From Scylla paramamosain (Eukaryota; Arthropoda; Malacostraca; Decapoda; Portunidae), in contig NC_087171.1 in assembly GCF_035594125.1 (NCBI RefSeq), positions 19,345,767-19,409,766 of the forward strand: 64,000 nucleotides of DNA, given 5' to 3'. The position numbers and the translations under genes are program-made. Of the stretch, positions 37,034-50,160 are shown in pieces (positions within the stretch are counted from its first letter, which is position 1; the number at the start of each line of letters is the position of its first letter). Under the pieces are notes generated by a model that saw only the letters and a program-made list of their open reading frames with translations, was not told where the DNA came from and made no database searches.

Positions 37034-38817
37034 GTGAGTGAGTGATGCAATAATTAGAGGCGCAGTTATTAAAGAGGCAAATGTCCAGGAGAGGACAGCA
37101 CTCCATCTCAAATGAAAAGTATCAGTATCTCCTCTACTATGTCTGGTCATGGTTGGCAATTCTTCTGATAGTTTTTCTAAATGCTAAAGGCACAATGCAC
37201 ATGTGTCTACGTTTTGTTGAAATGAAGTGCTTCACGAACAGCCACATCCAAGAACGCTCTAAGGGAGAGGACCCGTGTGGAGAGTCTACGTAGAGCTTAC
37301 ATGGAACTACAAGCAGCCATCCCCTCTGTCCCACCCAACACCAAACTATCCAAGGTGAGTCACTGCTTAAATAATCAGGGCCGTTTCGTGGCAGTGCTCG
37401 GGACGGCAGGACAGATGAACTCCACTGCCTGGGGTGGCCTGTGTTCGTCCTTCTGCCGCACTTGTTCAAACCCAAGATGACTTTTTTCTCAGGCATCACT
37501 TGGCTTTGTTGCTGCCTCCAGCTGAATGATAACAGAGAACCACCTAACACTGGCGTGCATTACAGCTGGACGTGCTGGTGCTGGCTACCACCTACATCTC
37601 CCACTTGTCACAAATGCTGCAGGAGGACGACTTGCGTACCACCCATGATACCAACAATAACACTACAGCTGCTGCAGCCGGAGTGAAAACAGCAGGCGTG
37701 GAGCAACGTGCCCAATACCCGAAGATGGAGTCTATCGCCAGGGGTTCGCAGAAGGGTCTCTTACATCCTGTCAAGGTAAAACGAGGACAGAGACTGTGAC
37801 TGAGCATAGCAAATATTTTCTTGATGCACCTGTGACTTACTTCCCTTCTGGCGGATGTCAGAAATAGATTGATAGGTAAATAGATAGGTGAGTAGGTATA
37901 CTGTTAGGTAGATAGCTAGACATATATAGATAGGGAGATAGATAGACAGATAAATAGACAGACACAACACAAATTATAATAAAGATACATAAAACCTTGC
38001 TGTCAGTTCACTACAATGTAGCTTTACTTTGTTATTTTTTATATGGAAAACAATAATGAAGCGTTTGATCCTTGTGATGGCTGGCACGCAGCATTAAGGC
38101 CGATCATGAGTTACACAAAGGGAGAAGACCTGAACGATTCAGCAAAACATGGATATCGCTTACTCTGTGCCCGTGTAAGCACAAAGCTGCCGTCCAAGGG
38201 AGACCACGATGTACTGAAAAATAGCATGCTGGCAATGACATATTCGTAAAGCTACTTATGTTCATCCTTCCGTCCTGCACATTATTCTATGTAAAACCAG
38301 CCGTTCCAGAACTCAGTGTAGTCGATCCCCTGCTGGTCTCTCCGTACTCATCACGTCGTTCATCACTTCACTCTTCCAGAAGTGGCCGATGCGCGCACGG
38401 CTGTACCCTGGCGTAGCGGTGAGCGAGGCTGCCATGCTGCTGGGGGAACAGCCCTCTGGCCTGAGACACCTGCGCTCCAGACTAAACCCTCCGCCAGCCA
38501 CCTCCTCTCCTTACCCACTGGCGGCACATGTAGGGAGTCCCACGCTTCAGCACGCCCACGCTGCTGAAAACGGTTCCTGTAACTCAGTAGGGATGCCCTC
38601 AGAAAACGGCATAACAGCTCACCTGAGTGACGCAGCGACCTTCCTGAACGGCGCACTGCCCGGAGCCCACACGTGCCTCCCGCCGCCCTACGCCGCCCAC
38701 TACCTCGGCACATGGGAGTCAGAGGGAGGGTGGGGGCCGGATGTTACTTGTGATTTGCCCGCCTGCCCCCAGCCACTGGCCACCTACACTGGCTGCTGGT
38801 CCTCCTGGCAAGACTGA
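36976..38817 (+). CDS. TCF23/TCF24-like basic helix-loop-helix transcription factor (4 exons, 272 aa as modelled)
   Basis: Exons are 36976-37033, 37242-37354, 37566-37775 and 38380-38817, all GT-AG with matching phases. The basic region KNALRERTRVESLRRAYMEL keeps the N..ER signature, and helix 1 and loop continue QAAIPSVPPNTKLSK. Helix 2 is LDVLVLATTYISHLSQML. After the bHLH, LLHPVK joins KWPMRARLYPG across the exon 3/4 junction. That HPVKKWPMRSRLY motif, immediately downstream of the bHLH, is diagnostic of vertebrate TCF23/TCF24 as I remember them. A class II bHLH of this group acts in the nucleus, usually as a partner of E proteins. The C-terminal 120 residues are Pro/Ala/His-rich and unrecognised. 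A polyadenylation signal AATAAA is at 39025. The vertebrate proteins also have a short N-terminus. I have not assigned a 1:1 orthologue, so no gene symbol is given. Confidence 0.9.
37242..37354 (+). CDS. TCF24-like exon 2 (basic region, helix 1, loop)
   Basis: The frame is closed upstream by TGA at 37223 with no ATG in between, so the exon must be entered by splicing. The acceptor GAACAG at 37236-37241 is preceded by a weak pyrimidine tract. It ends TCCAAG|GTGAGT after KLSK, the usual intron site of this bHLH group. Confidence 0.9.
37566..37775 (+). CDS. TCF24-like exon 3 (helix 2 and linker)
   Basis: This 210-nt exon is phase 0 at both ends. It starts LDVLVLATTYISHLSQML after TTACAG and runs through an Asn/Thr/Ala-rich linker to GLLHPVK|GTAAAA. 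Confidence 0.92.
37866..37965. repeat. Degenerate GATA/GACA tract in TCF24-like intron 3
   Basis: Imperfect TAGATAGATAG-type repeats between exons 3 and 4. Confidence 0.8.
38380..38817 (+). CDS. TCF24-like exon 4 (KWPMRARLY and C-terminus)
   Basis: The acceptor is CTCTTCCAG. It starts KWPMRARLYPGVAVSEAAML and ends CWSSWQD and TGA at 38815-38817. The rest is low-complexity, with Pro, Ala, His and Gly, and is likely a disordered tail. Confidence 0.9.
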   Translation, partial: KWPMRARLYPGVAVSEAAMLLGEQPSGLRHLRSRLNPPPATSSPYPLAAHVGSPTLQHAHAAENGSCNSVGMPSENGITAHLSDAATFLNGALPGAHTCLPPPYAAHYLGTWESEGGWGPDVTCDLPACPQPLATYTGCWSSWQD

Positions 38818-39024
38818 GGCGCCCTCGTCTTATCCATGATGTGTATAATGTAACTGAACATCCTTTTGAAGTTACTTTGTATTATTGTAAGTAAACAAAT
38901 CTTGCTTGTAAAACTGAGAACTGTTGCGATAAAGATAAGACACAATTGCCATGTAAATACATAAGGGAATACACAGAAATGCACAATTTACACGACTAAG
39001 TATCGAAGCGGTTTTCCGAGAGTA

Positions 39025-39030
39025 AATAAA
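39025..39030 (+). promoter_or_regulatory. Polyadenylation signal AATAAA after the TCF24-like gene
   Basis: A canonical AATAAA lies about 210 nt past the stop codon, in AT-rich sequence. It is the first such hexamer after the stop. Confidence 0.45.
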
Positions 39031-39172
39031 GAGGTAAAGACTGTACTAACCAATACCTTCCCCAGTGTTCAATTCTATCTGTCTATCCATCTATCTATCT
39101 TCTGAACAGCATAATCATATATTCACATCTATCTATATTTCTACGTAGGCTACATACAGTATATAGAATTTC

Positions 39173-39174
<2 letters not shown>

Positions 39175-39244
<70 letters not shown>
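39175..39244. repeat. (CT)35 microsatellite
   Basis: Pure tract past the TCF24-like polyadenylation signal, followed by a CT-rich stretch to about 39380. Confidence 0.97.
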
Positions 39245-39247
<3 letters not shown>

Positions 39248-39684
39248 CCAATCTTCTCTTATTCCCTATATAACTTCATTCTCCACTCATCCTCTTCGAC
39301 CTCTACTCTCCCCTCACTTCGTCCTTTACTTCTTCCATCTTCTACCTTCGTTGCTGTCATTCATTCTCCATCCTCTCTAGTGTTACTCTTCTCTGTTTAT
39401 TAAATGAGAGAAGAGGCAAGGAGGCTGCAACGGTAGGAGAGAAAGAGAGGAAGATGCGGTCTGAATATGAAGTACGCAATTGAAAGGAAGGAAGGGATGG
39501 CGAAGGGTGAGGAAGTGATTGGAGCGAGGGAGAACGAAGGGTGAGGGGGGAGAGGGAGAGGCGTGTGCAGGAAGAAAAGTGAGGGGAGTGTGTGTGTGGA
39601 AGGAGGGAAACACGAGATAATTACCTAACGTTGTCTTCCTTAATGGAGCTAATTGGGCGGTGAAAGCACGAAAGCACGCATCGA

Positions 39685-39687
<3 letters not shown>

Positions 39688-39744
<57 letters not shown>
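39688..39744. repeat. (CA)28 microsatellite
   Basis: Pure tract, followed after 20 bp by an A16 run. Confidence 0.97.
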
Positions 39745-39746
<2 letters not shown>

Positions 39747-40257
39747 ACCAACCACCCATTAAAAAAAAAAAAAAAAGAAGAATTGCACACGCTTGGGAAT
39801 GAACCAAAACGGAATGTCGTTATAATAATCGCCATCGTGTCGCGAGGGAAGCACGTGCGTTATCTCACCTTGAACAGAACGAATTCCAGTGCAAAACGAC
39901 AAAGAATTCAGACCAATACAAGCGGCAGGCAGAGAGTGAAGAAATTTGAACTTATTTTATATTGAACGTGCATGGGAAGACCTAGAGAGTGTCCGTAATG
40001 GAGCGAGTTACAACGTGATTAACAAAATAGAGGTTTCTTAAGTGCTTTGATGACTCCGATCCCTGGGAAGTAGTACAGGTTGTGGTGCAGGGGCAGGACG
40101 AGGTGGAGAGAGGTGCTTCTCAAAACAAAGAAGACGAGAGGATGGAAAATAGAGAATGAACGACAGGAGCGAAGGCAGAAGATGGAAGAAGTGAAGGACG
40201 AGGGGTGCGGAGAGTAGATATTGAAGAGTTTGAGTGGAAAATGAAATTATGTAAGGG

Positions 40258-40364
<107 letters not shown>

Positions 40365-40859
40365 CTATGTATAATTCATTGCTGGCGAAAAAGTCTGTGC
40401 ATCTCAAAATAAACCACAAAAATAAATAAAGAAATAAAAAAAAAAAAATCATCACAGAGAACAAGAAGAGGGAGTGAACAACAATAGCACAGGGAAGGAG
40501 GAAGAGGAGGAAGAGAGGGGGGGGGAGGAGGCGGAAGCAGAGAATTAATACATTATCAATTTTTTTTACTATTATTATTATTATTTTTTTTTTACTCTGC
40601 ATCAGAAAGGCATGTACGACTGTAAGAGAGAAACCCTTCACATGCACGTCGTCTTTTTCTTGGCATCCTTAGTAGCGCTCAATAGGACTACCCCCCTCCA
40701 CCCCCCACACACCCCAACCGGCCCTACTTGAGCAACCTATGAGAAATTCAGGACGATGTTTTTTTGCGCCTGCTGTGGAGTTGCAAGTTCCCTTTCTAAT
40801 CCTGACAAGTTATGGAAAAATATATTAGAGAAATATTGATATGATAAAAATGTTTGGAG

Positions 40860-41195
40860 ATGGGAAGAAGGGGGGTGGTGGGGATGGAGGAGGTGGAAAA
40901 AGAGAGCGAAAACGAGGAGGAGGAGGAGGAGGAGGAGGAGAAAAAAAAAAAAACGAAAATGAAGAGGAGAATGAGTTTCAGCAGGAAAGTCGGAAAAAAA
41001 GAAAACGAATGAACAGAAGAAGAGGTGAAAAGAAAAAAAAATGTACATGGAGAGAAGAAAGAGAAGGAACTGCACATTGGAATGAAAATGGAGAGAGGGA
41101 GAGAGAGAAAAAAATTGAAGCACGAGTAGGTAAAGGCTGCTGCTGTTGTTGGTCTGGTGGTGGTGGTGGTGGTGGTGGTAGTGGTGGTGGTGGAC
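40860..41195. repeat. Purine-rich block with (GGA)n and (GGT)n
   Basis: GGA units at about 40915-40940, A- and G-rich sequence between, then GGT units at about 41154-41192. The Gly-rich and Lys/Glu-rich frames here come from composition. Confidence 0.85.
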
Positions 41196-41336
41196 TAACT
41201 CACCGCAACTCCAGAAAGTGACGCTGGCTGGAAGTTGCCGTTCGCTCACAAGGACAGAGGAGTTTGGCGGGGATTTGTATTCGAATGGACTTTCTCTTTA
41301 TCCCTACGTCCTTTCCTTTCCTGCCACCACATCAAC

Positions 41337-41342
<6 letters not shown>

Positions 41343-41389
<47 letters not shown>
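41343..41389. repeat. (CT)23 microsatellite
   Basis: Pure tract, 120 bp before the large (GA)n(CA)n tract. Confidence 0.97.
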
Positions 41390-41390
<1 letters not shown>

Positions 41391-41509
41391 ACCACAAAGG
41401 GCTTTCGTCAGCGATTCCCTCGATCTCGCCACCTGCCTTCTCGGCCATCTGGCGCAGGTGGTGAGAGAGATGCAATGGGAGCTTGGGGTAAGGACGGCAG
41501 ATTTGTGTG

Positions 41510-41736
<227 letters not shown>

Positions 41737-42324
41737 CGGACAGGTGCAACTCCACAGGTAGAGGGAGGAAGGGAAGGAGCGAGGAAGGGATTTGCCTGAC
41801 GATCAGAAAGGAAGTTGGAGATTTTCAAAAGTAATGACGGTGAACTTCTTTCCAAAGTAAAGAAAGTTTTCATTTCAGGGTTGGCTTCCCTCTCACGTTC
41901 CTTCCGCCACTTTCTGCAACACATTAATTGAGGGAAAAAAAAAAAAAAAACTTTCGATATATATTTCAGGATACGATACGTGTTACCCAGAATTACCATC
42001 AAGGGATACGTATCTTAAGTAAACATGATGCGAAATAAGGTAACTGACTTACGCTACTACTTACTATGAACACTATGAAATACTAGTCAGATATTTGTAG
42101 CAGCGTGGCCATACATCTGAGAGAGAGCGGGAGGCGTGGTGAAGGGATCCTTGGCGGCCCAGAAGGGTCTCAGCATCATCATAGTAAAGCGTCCGAGAGA
42201 TTTAGAAGGAGGGAAGAGGCAGCTGGGGCTTGTATCTTGTTGACGAAAAGGGAATATATATATATTTTTTCCTTTCTTTCTTTAAGTTGAGGTTTGGCGA
42301 TATTCCTCATCTACAGAAGCACAG

Positions 42325-42665
42325 GAACCTAAGAACATAAGAACATAAGAAATAAGGGAAGCTGCAAGAAGCGACCAGGCTTACACGTGGCAGTCCCCTG
42401 TATGAAATATACCTACCTATTTCCACCTATCATCCCCATCCATAAACCCCGTCTAATCTTCTCTTAAAGCTCCCTAATGTCCTAGCACTAACAACATGAT
42501 TACTGAGTCTGTTCCACATATCTACCACTCTATTTGAGAACCAATTTCTTCCTATCTCTTTCTTAAACCTAAATTTTTCAAGCTTGAACCCGTTATTTCT
42601 TGTTCTATTCTGGTTGCAGTTAGGAATATTTACCCAGGTATTTTCTTTTTCATTTGATTAAAGAT
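42325..42665 (-). mobile_element. 3' end of a CR1/L2-like non-LTR retrotransposon with reverse-transcriptase ORF C-terminus
   Basis: Read on the minus strand, 42660 to 42430 is open and ends RNNGFKLEKFRFKKEIGRNW, FSNRVVDMWNRLSNHVVSA and TLGSFKRRLDG before a stop. This is the familiar tail of LINE reverse transcriptases, in which a basic RG.SFKL..KR.R segment precedes FF.NRVV..WN.LP..VV.A...N.FK.RLD. A short 3' UTR and a tandem octamer tail follow (TTCTTATG twice plus TTCTTAGG, plus-strand 42327-42352). Octamer tails of this kind are typical of the CR1/L2 group. The element is 5'-truncated, as most CR1 copies are. Confidence 0.8.
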
Positions 42666-43470
42666 GAAACAGAAAATAAAGGTTCAGGAGTAAAAGAGAT
42701 TACTAAAACAATATGAGTAGAATATGAACCATCCTAACGTCAAAGACAGAGGAAAGATCATCACACTAGAACTAACCTTGTAAACATATTGGGATACTGA
42801 ACGGGAATGACACAGAATATATATTACAAGAAGCGTAAGAGCCGTTGTCGTGTGTATTGTACTCTACTGCCGCGACGTGATGACGAAATACAAAGCGAAC
42901 ACATGGCCGGAACATAAAGCGGACCATCAACATCTTCCTTTACCCTGCATATACCAAGAAATCCACTAAAACCGATTGAAAAAAAAAAAAAAATGAAAGA
43001 GGAAAGAAAGAAAAATTTATAAAACCGAACTACAAAAAAAAGGAAATAAAAAGAAGACCAGATTAAACCTCAGTGAAGTAAAAGAGACCCAAAAAGAGAA
43101 AATAAAACAAAAAAGAAAGAAAATGTAGAAGCATATGACCAACAGAACACAGCAAGTCCAGAGAGAGAGAGAGAAAAAAAAATAAATAAACGGCCATGTA
43201 TGAGTGAAATAAAAGAGAGAATCACAAACAAAAGGAAAACGAATACACAGGAAAGAGAGAGAAAATACCAGGTGTAGCACAGGGCACCACCACACACCAC
43301 GATGAGGGATCACACTGTATCTCATGGCGGAAGTTACTTGTGAGGCAGACCAGGAGGTGAGACATAGGACAGTGAACCCCCATCACGAGTGAGCGAGAGC
43401 CCGGAGAAAAGAAAAGAATGGACACAATAAGTTGGCAAGAGGACACTACAATTTACAGACAGGACTGAAC

Positions 43471-43591
<121 letters not shown>

Positions 43592-45770
43592 CAAGTCTTT
43601 TTATTTTCAATCTTTTTTCAGAGGTTCCAGCAGCATCAGCGTGTAATATTAACGAAAAAGCCGTTTACCTGGAAAATTGAAGGACGTAATATTTTGCGTC
43701 ACGATGGTAAAAAAAAAAAATATATAAATAAACTACTCGCTATCAAAAACTGTAAGATATACGCAAACACTACTACTGCGCCGTACATTTTGATATTGGA
43801 GTCACGAGGAAACAAACAACAAAAAATCAATAGGCGTGCAGGCGAAGCGGATAAGCTGTGCAAGGTAAACAACATTGATGGCGTGCTGAGCTTGCCGATA
43901 ACGCTGGCTGTCCGCGGCCAAAATATCGTTATCAGCAAAGTCCTGTACTCTCGAGGTCTGGGGGCCGCTACACCTGGAGGAGGAGGAGGGAGTAGGAGTT
44001 AAACTGGTATTGTACAGCGCCTGGTATTGACCCGATATGCAAGTGGCAGGTCCTCGCCTCCTCGCATAACAGAAACATAGTAATATCGCGCACGTATTCA
44101 AATCCTGTTGGGTCGCTCGTCGTTTCAGTGTTGAACAGAAACTACCACGTGTAGGTCTGATGCCTCTCTGTAGCTTCCCTGTTTTTTTTTAAATTTTTTT
44201 TTTATTATGTTCCTAATACATATACAGTTGGCAGTAAGAGGAAAGTTAGTCAACGAGATTAAATACAAGAAGGAAAAGTAGAATTTCCTAAAACTTCGTC
44301 ATTCCATAGCGAAGAGGGAGTAGGAGGTTAAGAAATGGTGAAATGGAGTTGGATATACGAGTGAAAAAGTTTATGAAATAACAGTATATTTAAGGCCTTC
44401 TCTATTTGGTAGTGGACGCTCAAGTGATCAGAAAACCAAACCATAACAGCGTAGTGGTGCGGAGGGAAGCTGTGGCGGGTGTTGGTCTTTGGGGAGAAGC
44501 AAAACAGGACCATTAGGTACGTCCCCAGCCAATCTCCGTACTTCATTAGCGATGCGGAAAACTGGACATGTACCAGGTGACTGAGCCAAGGCGGGGAAAG
44601 TCCTTCCATCCGGACATCTGCCCGCCCAGGGACGCAAACATGAAGGTCAAAGGTGCAAAAACGTGGATTGTTTTTCAGTGATATTACGTGACTGTCAAGC
44701 CATGACTCTTTAATCTTCACTTTTCATTCTTTTCACTGGTAAACTGCCTACTGTTCCTCTCCCTTGCACCTTGAACTTGATAAAAAGAGAAGTATCTTGA
44801 CACTTCCGGAACTAGACTCGGCAATACAACGTGATCTCTTTTCGCCGAACTTTTTGGGGAGCGAAAATTATGTGGGGTTTTTTTACATTTCTTTTTTTTT
44901 TTTCTTCTCACAAATAAACAGATCTATGACAGTGAGGGTAAGACTCAGGAAAGACCACAGCAGACAGTCCAGTGATACAGTTACATTTTCTGAGGATTTG
45001 TTGAATTCGTAACAAATAGTTTAGTGTCGGAACCCAAACAAGATGAGACGAGTCCCTCAATGAAGGACAATTAGGAAATGACAAAGTTATCTCTGACGGC
45101 ACATGTTAATAATAATAATACTGTACCTACTTCTCAGAATCGGTAAAATCTAAGATAGCTTTCTCAGTGATCTTGTGTAGGTATGGGCCTGAGATCCGAC
45201 AAGAGTTTCTAGCATCAACTACATCGCAAGTGAATATCAGTTTCCAGGGATTGTGAAAACTGAGTAGTGTTGATGAAGGTGCGATGTCTCGGGAAATAAG
45301 GCAGACGTGTTGTTGGTAAGTGGCAAGTCAAATTAAGTTGCCAAGAAAAGTGCATGTACATGAATAATGAACAGCATCACAAAAAGGAATCAGAAACAGA
45401 TCACCAGGCTAGCGTGACTCGTGATGTGGAAGAGGGAAAAGATTGACGTACGGCAACATCGGCAACAACTTATCAAAAATTGTGTTGTCCCAAATTTCTG
45501 GTGGCTTTTAGTAGGAAATGCTGGTACGTTAATTATTAGATTATGAAGGTCGCCATGTACTCTCCCTGATCAAGTCGTAATGGTGCAACTAATACAGAAG
45601 AATGTAGCAAGCTGTGTACTAATAATGAGGAACACGAGTACACACTGCACGCTATATAATAAATAAGAAGGAACCTGAAGGAGAGTAAATGAACTACTTT
45701 GGTAAGGCCAAGAAGAGTAGTGTGCCTGAGAATAATTTGTAAGGAAGAGGAAACGTCCAGCAACAATGTA

Positions 45771-45803
45771 AATAATAATAATAACAACAACAACAACAAC
45801 AAC

Positions 45804-45858
<55 letters not shown>

Positions 45859-45859
45859 T
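45771..45859. repeat. Compound (AAT)n(AAC)n(AAT)n microsatellite
   Basis: AAT units, then AAC from about 45783 to 45803, then AAT again. One frame reads as poly-Asn and is not a gene. Confidence 0.96.
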
Positions 45860-46243
45860 ACTCCTACAAAAAAAAAAAAAAAAAAATGAACACCTTGTAC
45901 CTGAAGCATTGACTCGAAACACTGAAACACAACCAACATGTAAAGGCTGCCTTCAGATCGCCTTGGAATTCACTGTGCAAACATAATCTTTCTTTATGAT
46001 GTGAAAGTAGACTAAGTTTTTTTTTTATTATTGTTTTGCAAGGATACCCCAATCGTGTTACTGTTGCTCTTTTTTTTTTGCTAATTGCTTCAGTTTCATG
46101 TTGCTTTAAAAGTTTTGACCCAAACACTTCACCATTGAATAACTCGTTGGCAAGCAAAGCAGTAAAAATCAGATTTGAATAAAGAGTTCAGTAAAACAAA
46201 TCAAAGCCGAGCTCACAATTTTTTCACCATTTTTAAAGCAAAG

Positions 46244-46248
<5 letters not shown>

Positions 46249-46321
<73 letters not shown>
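46249..46321. repeat. (CT)36 microsatellite
   Basis: Pure tract. Confidence 0.97.
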
Positions 46322-46326
<5 letters not shown>

Positions 46327-47980
46327 CATACACCTATGAACTGTACAGCATCCCCACTCTTTCCTTTTCTCTCAGTAAAAGCGAAGTGGCACGAGAGAAA
46401 AGATGAAAGCAAGTATTTCCAAATATATCTCTATTCATACGTTTTAGCTTCCATGCAAGACTATGTACCGCGGGTGTGTATCTTCTCATGGCCACAGAAA
46501 TCTGCCTTCCACCATTTGCCTTCCCTTACTGCAGAGAGCACAGGGAGGCAGAATAGTGACTTCCTCTACACCGCCTCTCTCCCCCAGGTGGTGCTTTATA
46601 ACCCGCGTCTCTCTCCCTCCCTCACTGCGTGTCCCTCTAAATGGCCCGGCCTTCATTACCATGTCCTTTGCCCTGCCCGTCTGAGGGAAGCTGTGTGCTG
46701 TCTCTGTGTCGTTACCATTACCATACATTCATTTTCTGTCACCCTCCGCGCAGCACACCATATTACTCTACATATTACGACACTACGCTTCCTGGACAAC
46801 ACTCCTTTACGTCACATTATATATTCGTAGTACTAAGTAATCAGGTTGCTTGTGCTGAGTCGCCAGGGAGCTTTAAAAGATTAAACAAATTTGTGGATGA
46901 GGATGATAGTCGAGATAGGTATGTTTCAGAGGAGATGATGAAGGGAAAAAAAGAAACAATTCACGGAGAAAGAGGCGGCATCCATTTCAGAATTTCGAGT
47001 ATAATGTGATCATCCTCATCCGTATTATGATTTTTAAGATTTCAATTTCCTCTAGAGTTTCAGCGAGCTCTGGTGGAGGTGCGTGTATTACGAGACACGT
47101 TAATTGTGAACACGGAAAATGGTTCACTGTTGGTTTCAGAAAGATTTTCTTGGTTTGAGAGTGTATGGAGTTCAATGAAATATTTACTCCCATCCATCAA
47201 AGATACTTTCCTACAGAAGAATGTAACTGGTTGACCTTACTGCGTTAATGCCGCGCTTCACAACACCTTGAGTGGCCTTGGTGGTAATGTGCAATGAAAA
47301 GCTCTATATTGCTTTAACTACACGTTCCAACTCGCTTTACATTTCCCTCAAAACTCCCTGTGCTTTGGCTCTTGGGGGAAGCCAGCATGCCGGGAGCGTG
47401 GGGCAATGAGGACGCGAGGGAGGAGCATACGAGTAGTGAAGGTAGTGTACTGTCCCATGGAATTAGTCATCTACTATAATAAAAAAAAATCCAGCAGACC
47501 AGGTATGCGCACAGCTAATTAGTGAGCTGTGAGTCAGGGCTCCTCATTAAGTCACCTCCTCACGCAGATGTATTCAAGTGTCTCGGCCTCCGTTCCCAAG
47601 CTGCATTACACACTGCTGTCCCGCTACTTCGAGGAAACTATCCTCCCGAACTTGTTAGCTGTGCGTCTCGCTTCACTTCCTGATGGTAACTGGATGTTGA
47701 TCATTGACTTGTCACTCAAACAAATGTAAAATGAAACAAATATTTACACTGATTCAATCGACAACTCACTGGCATACTTCGTTTTTATTTCGTATAGTTT
47801 TACTTTTTACGATGTCATCACTTTCAAGATCTTTCGAGAAGATTTCTGTGTATCTCTGGTAGATGTCCTTACCATTTAATTATTGAAGTCTCTTAAAAAT
47901 ATGTATTCCTCCCAAGTGAGAAATCTTGTCTGACACATTTCTGAAGCGGTCTTAAATAATAAAGCTCTCAACTTGCAGAC

Positions 47981-48083
<103 letters not shown>

Positions 48084-48595
48084 ACAATCTATCTTTTTAT
48101 CTATCTATCTATAAACGTTAATAATTCATCTGAAGGGAGCATCTGAATCGTTCGTTATCAGATGAAGGAACATTTGTCCTTCCCCAGTATAATCTTTCCG
48201 AAGCCTCCACATCACACTCCTGTCTCCTCTCTTACCACGCGTCCTGCACTTGTAAACATTAATGGAAGTCTTTAAAACACATTTCCGGCTGTTCTTTCAT
48301 AAGCAATTAAGACTGTCGTGTTCAATGCATCATGTAATACAATATGTAAGTTGAAGGGTGTTTACACAGTCATGAATATAAAAACATGTTGCAGATTAGA
48401 CAATGGCAGGGTACATGACGTCTGCTTCCTTCTGGTGTGAGGAAAAAAGGGAGTGGTGTCTTAAAGGAGAAGTCAAAGGTGGGTGGAGGGTAATGAAGGG
48501 TTTGTGGCGAGAGGACACGAGAGGAGCGGTGTGGGTTGTCTGAGATATTAATTGTTCACTGCCTCCCTTATGAGATAATGACAGGAGTGGATCTT

Positions 48596-48600
<5 letters not shown>

Positions 48601-48666
<66 letters not shown>
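48601..48666. repeat. (CT)33 microsatellite
   Basis: Pure tract, 130 bp before an inverted (GA)n partner at 48795. Confidence 0.97.
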
Positions 48667-48670
<4 letters not shown>

Positions 48671-48791
48671 GGGTGTAATTATTTTATAAGACTGGCAATC
48701 AACATTTCAAGATAGCACAATCCACTTCATTCTATCCACTCAAGTCCCTTCCTCTCCACACAGCTCTTCCTTGACCATCACCATTGGCCTC

Positions 48792-48794
<3 letters not shown>

Positions 48795-48868
<74 letters not shown>
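48795..48868. repeat. (GA)n microsatellite, one slip
   Basis: A GGAG interruption sits near 48826. It forms an inverted pair with the (CT)33 at 48601. Confidence 0.96.
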
Positions 48869-48872
<4 letters not shown>

Positions 48873-49049
48873 GGAGTGTAGGCCGTGATAACATTAAAAG
48901 CGGATAATTTAACAAGATAAAGTCAAAGGACGAGTCACGTAACGGAGAACACAAAGGAACACAAGGGAAGAACAAATCGCAGCAGATCTATTGGCCCTTA
49001 CGAGAACGCAGGGAAAGCGGATGCAAATGAGGACACTTTTCACGGTTAC

Positions 49050-49255
49050 AACCACCACCACCACCATCACCACCATTACTATTACTACTACCACTGCTAC
49101 CACCATTTCAACCATCCCTACCAGTATCTTTTCCTCCACTACCACCTACAGCACATTCTCTACCACTATTTGTACTACCACCACACCTACCACACCGGGT
49201 GAGAGGACAACAACAACAATAACAACAACAATAACAACAACAATATCACAACATA
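49050..49255. repeat. Imperfect ACC/ACT/ACA trinucleotide region
   Basis: ACC, ACT, ATC and ACA triplets without strict order. The Thr-rich frame across it is compositional. Confidence 0.85.
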
Positions 49256-49325
49256 AAAATAACAGATAAGACAAAAGAAACATGAATTTGTAATGAAACA
49301 AAAATATTCAGTGTTATTAGGAAAG

Positions 49326-49329
<4 letters not shown>

Positions 49330-49403
<74 letters not shown>
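49330..49403. repeat. (TC)n microsatellite, one slip
   Basis: Two CT blocks separated by a TCTTCT slip. Confidence 0.96.
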
Positions 49404-49406
<3 letters not shown>

Positions 49407-49993
49407 CCTCTTTTACGGCTGACTTACGAGGTGTTATTTCCTCCCCAATAAAACTCTCTTGGCGACGCCCCTTTCCTTCTTTCCTTTCCCGCCCAACCAG
49501 TACCCCTCATATCCCTCTCGTGCATGCCTCTCCTCAACGCACTGATACACCTCTTCGCGCCGCTCCTGGCTAAAAGCGCTAGGTATTTAGGTTTACGGGG
49601 AATTTCCACTGAGGGAGAGGATGATTTACGTGTTGTCATAAGTGTAACCCGGCAACAGGATAGTAGTGTTAGGGTGTTTACGTGAGGAGGTGCGTCGTTG
49701 AGTGTTGCGCCAAAGTGTGGTGAAGTAATGTGTTTACTTCGTGATGGTGTTACACTTCTACACTACTTCATAATTACTCAACTTTTAGACTTTTTTTTTT
49801 TTTAAGGTAAAGTTTCTTAAATACATAGTTTTGTACTTTTAGAAAGGGACGAGATTAACTTTCCATTGTCTTTTATTTATTTATTATTTATTTATTTTAT
49901 TTTATTTTATTTTTTTGTGTGTAGGCATGCGATAATCTTTACAATGTTCAAAATGTTTAAAAAAAAAAAACTATAGCAGTAACAGGGTCATCG

Positions 49994-49995
<2 letters not shown>

Positions 49996-50083
<88 letters not shown>
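49996..50083. repeat. (TG)44 microsatellite
   Basis: Pure tract, followed by A-rich sequence and a GAG-rich block. Confidence 0.97.
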
Positions 50084-50085
<2 letters not shown>

Positions 50086-50160
50086 CAAGAAAAGAACAAG
50101 AACAAAAAGAAAATAAGAACACGAAAAGAAAAAAAGAGCAAGAATGGGAACAAGAAAAGA

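Noticed and set aside
45699..45986. Poly-Asn protein
   Set aside because: Direct translation of (AAT)n(AAC)n. The same DNA gives poly-Leu and poly-Tyr on the other strand.
46336..46830. 164-codon open frame after (CT)36
   Set aside because: Long but with no recognisable domain. A second frame is open over much of the same stretch, which points to composition and chance.
48991..49269. Thr-rich mucin-like protein
   Set aside because: Compositional frame over imperfect ACC/ACT triplets, without a signal peptide or splice support.
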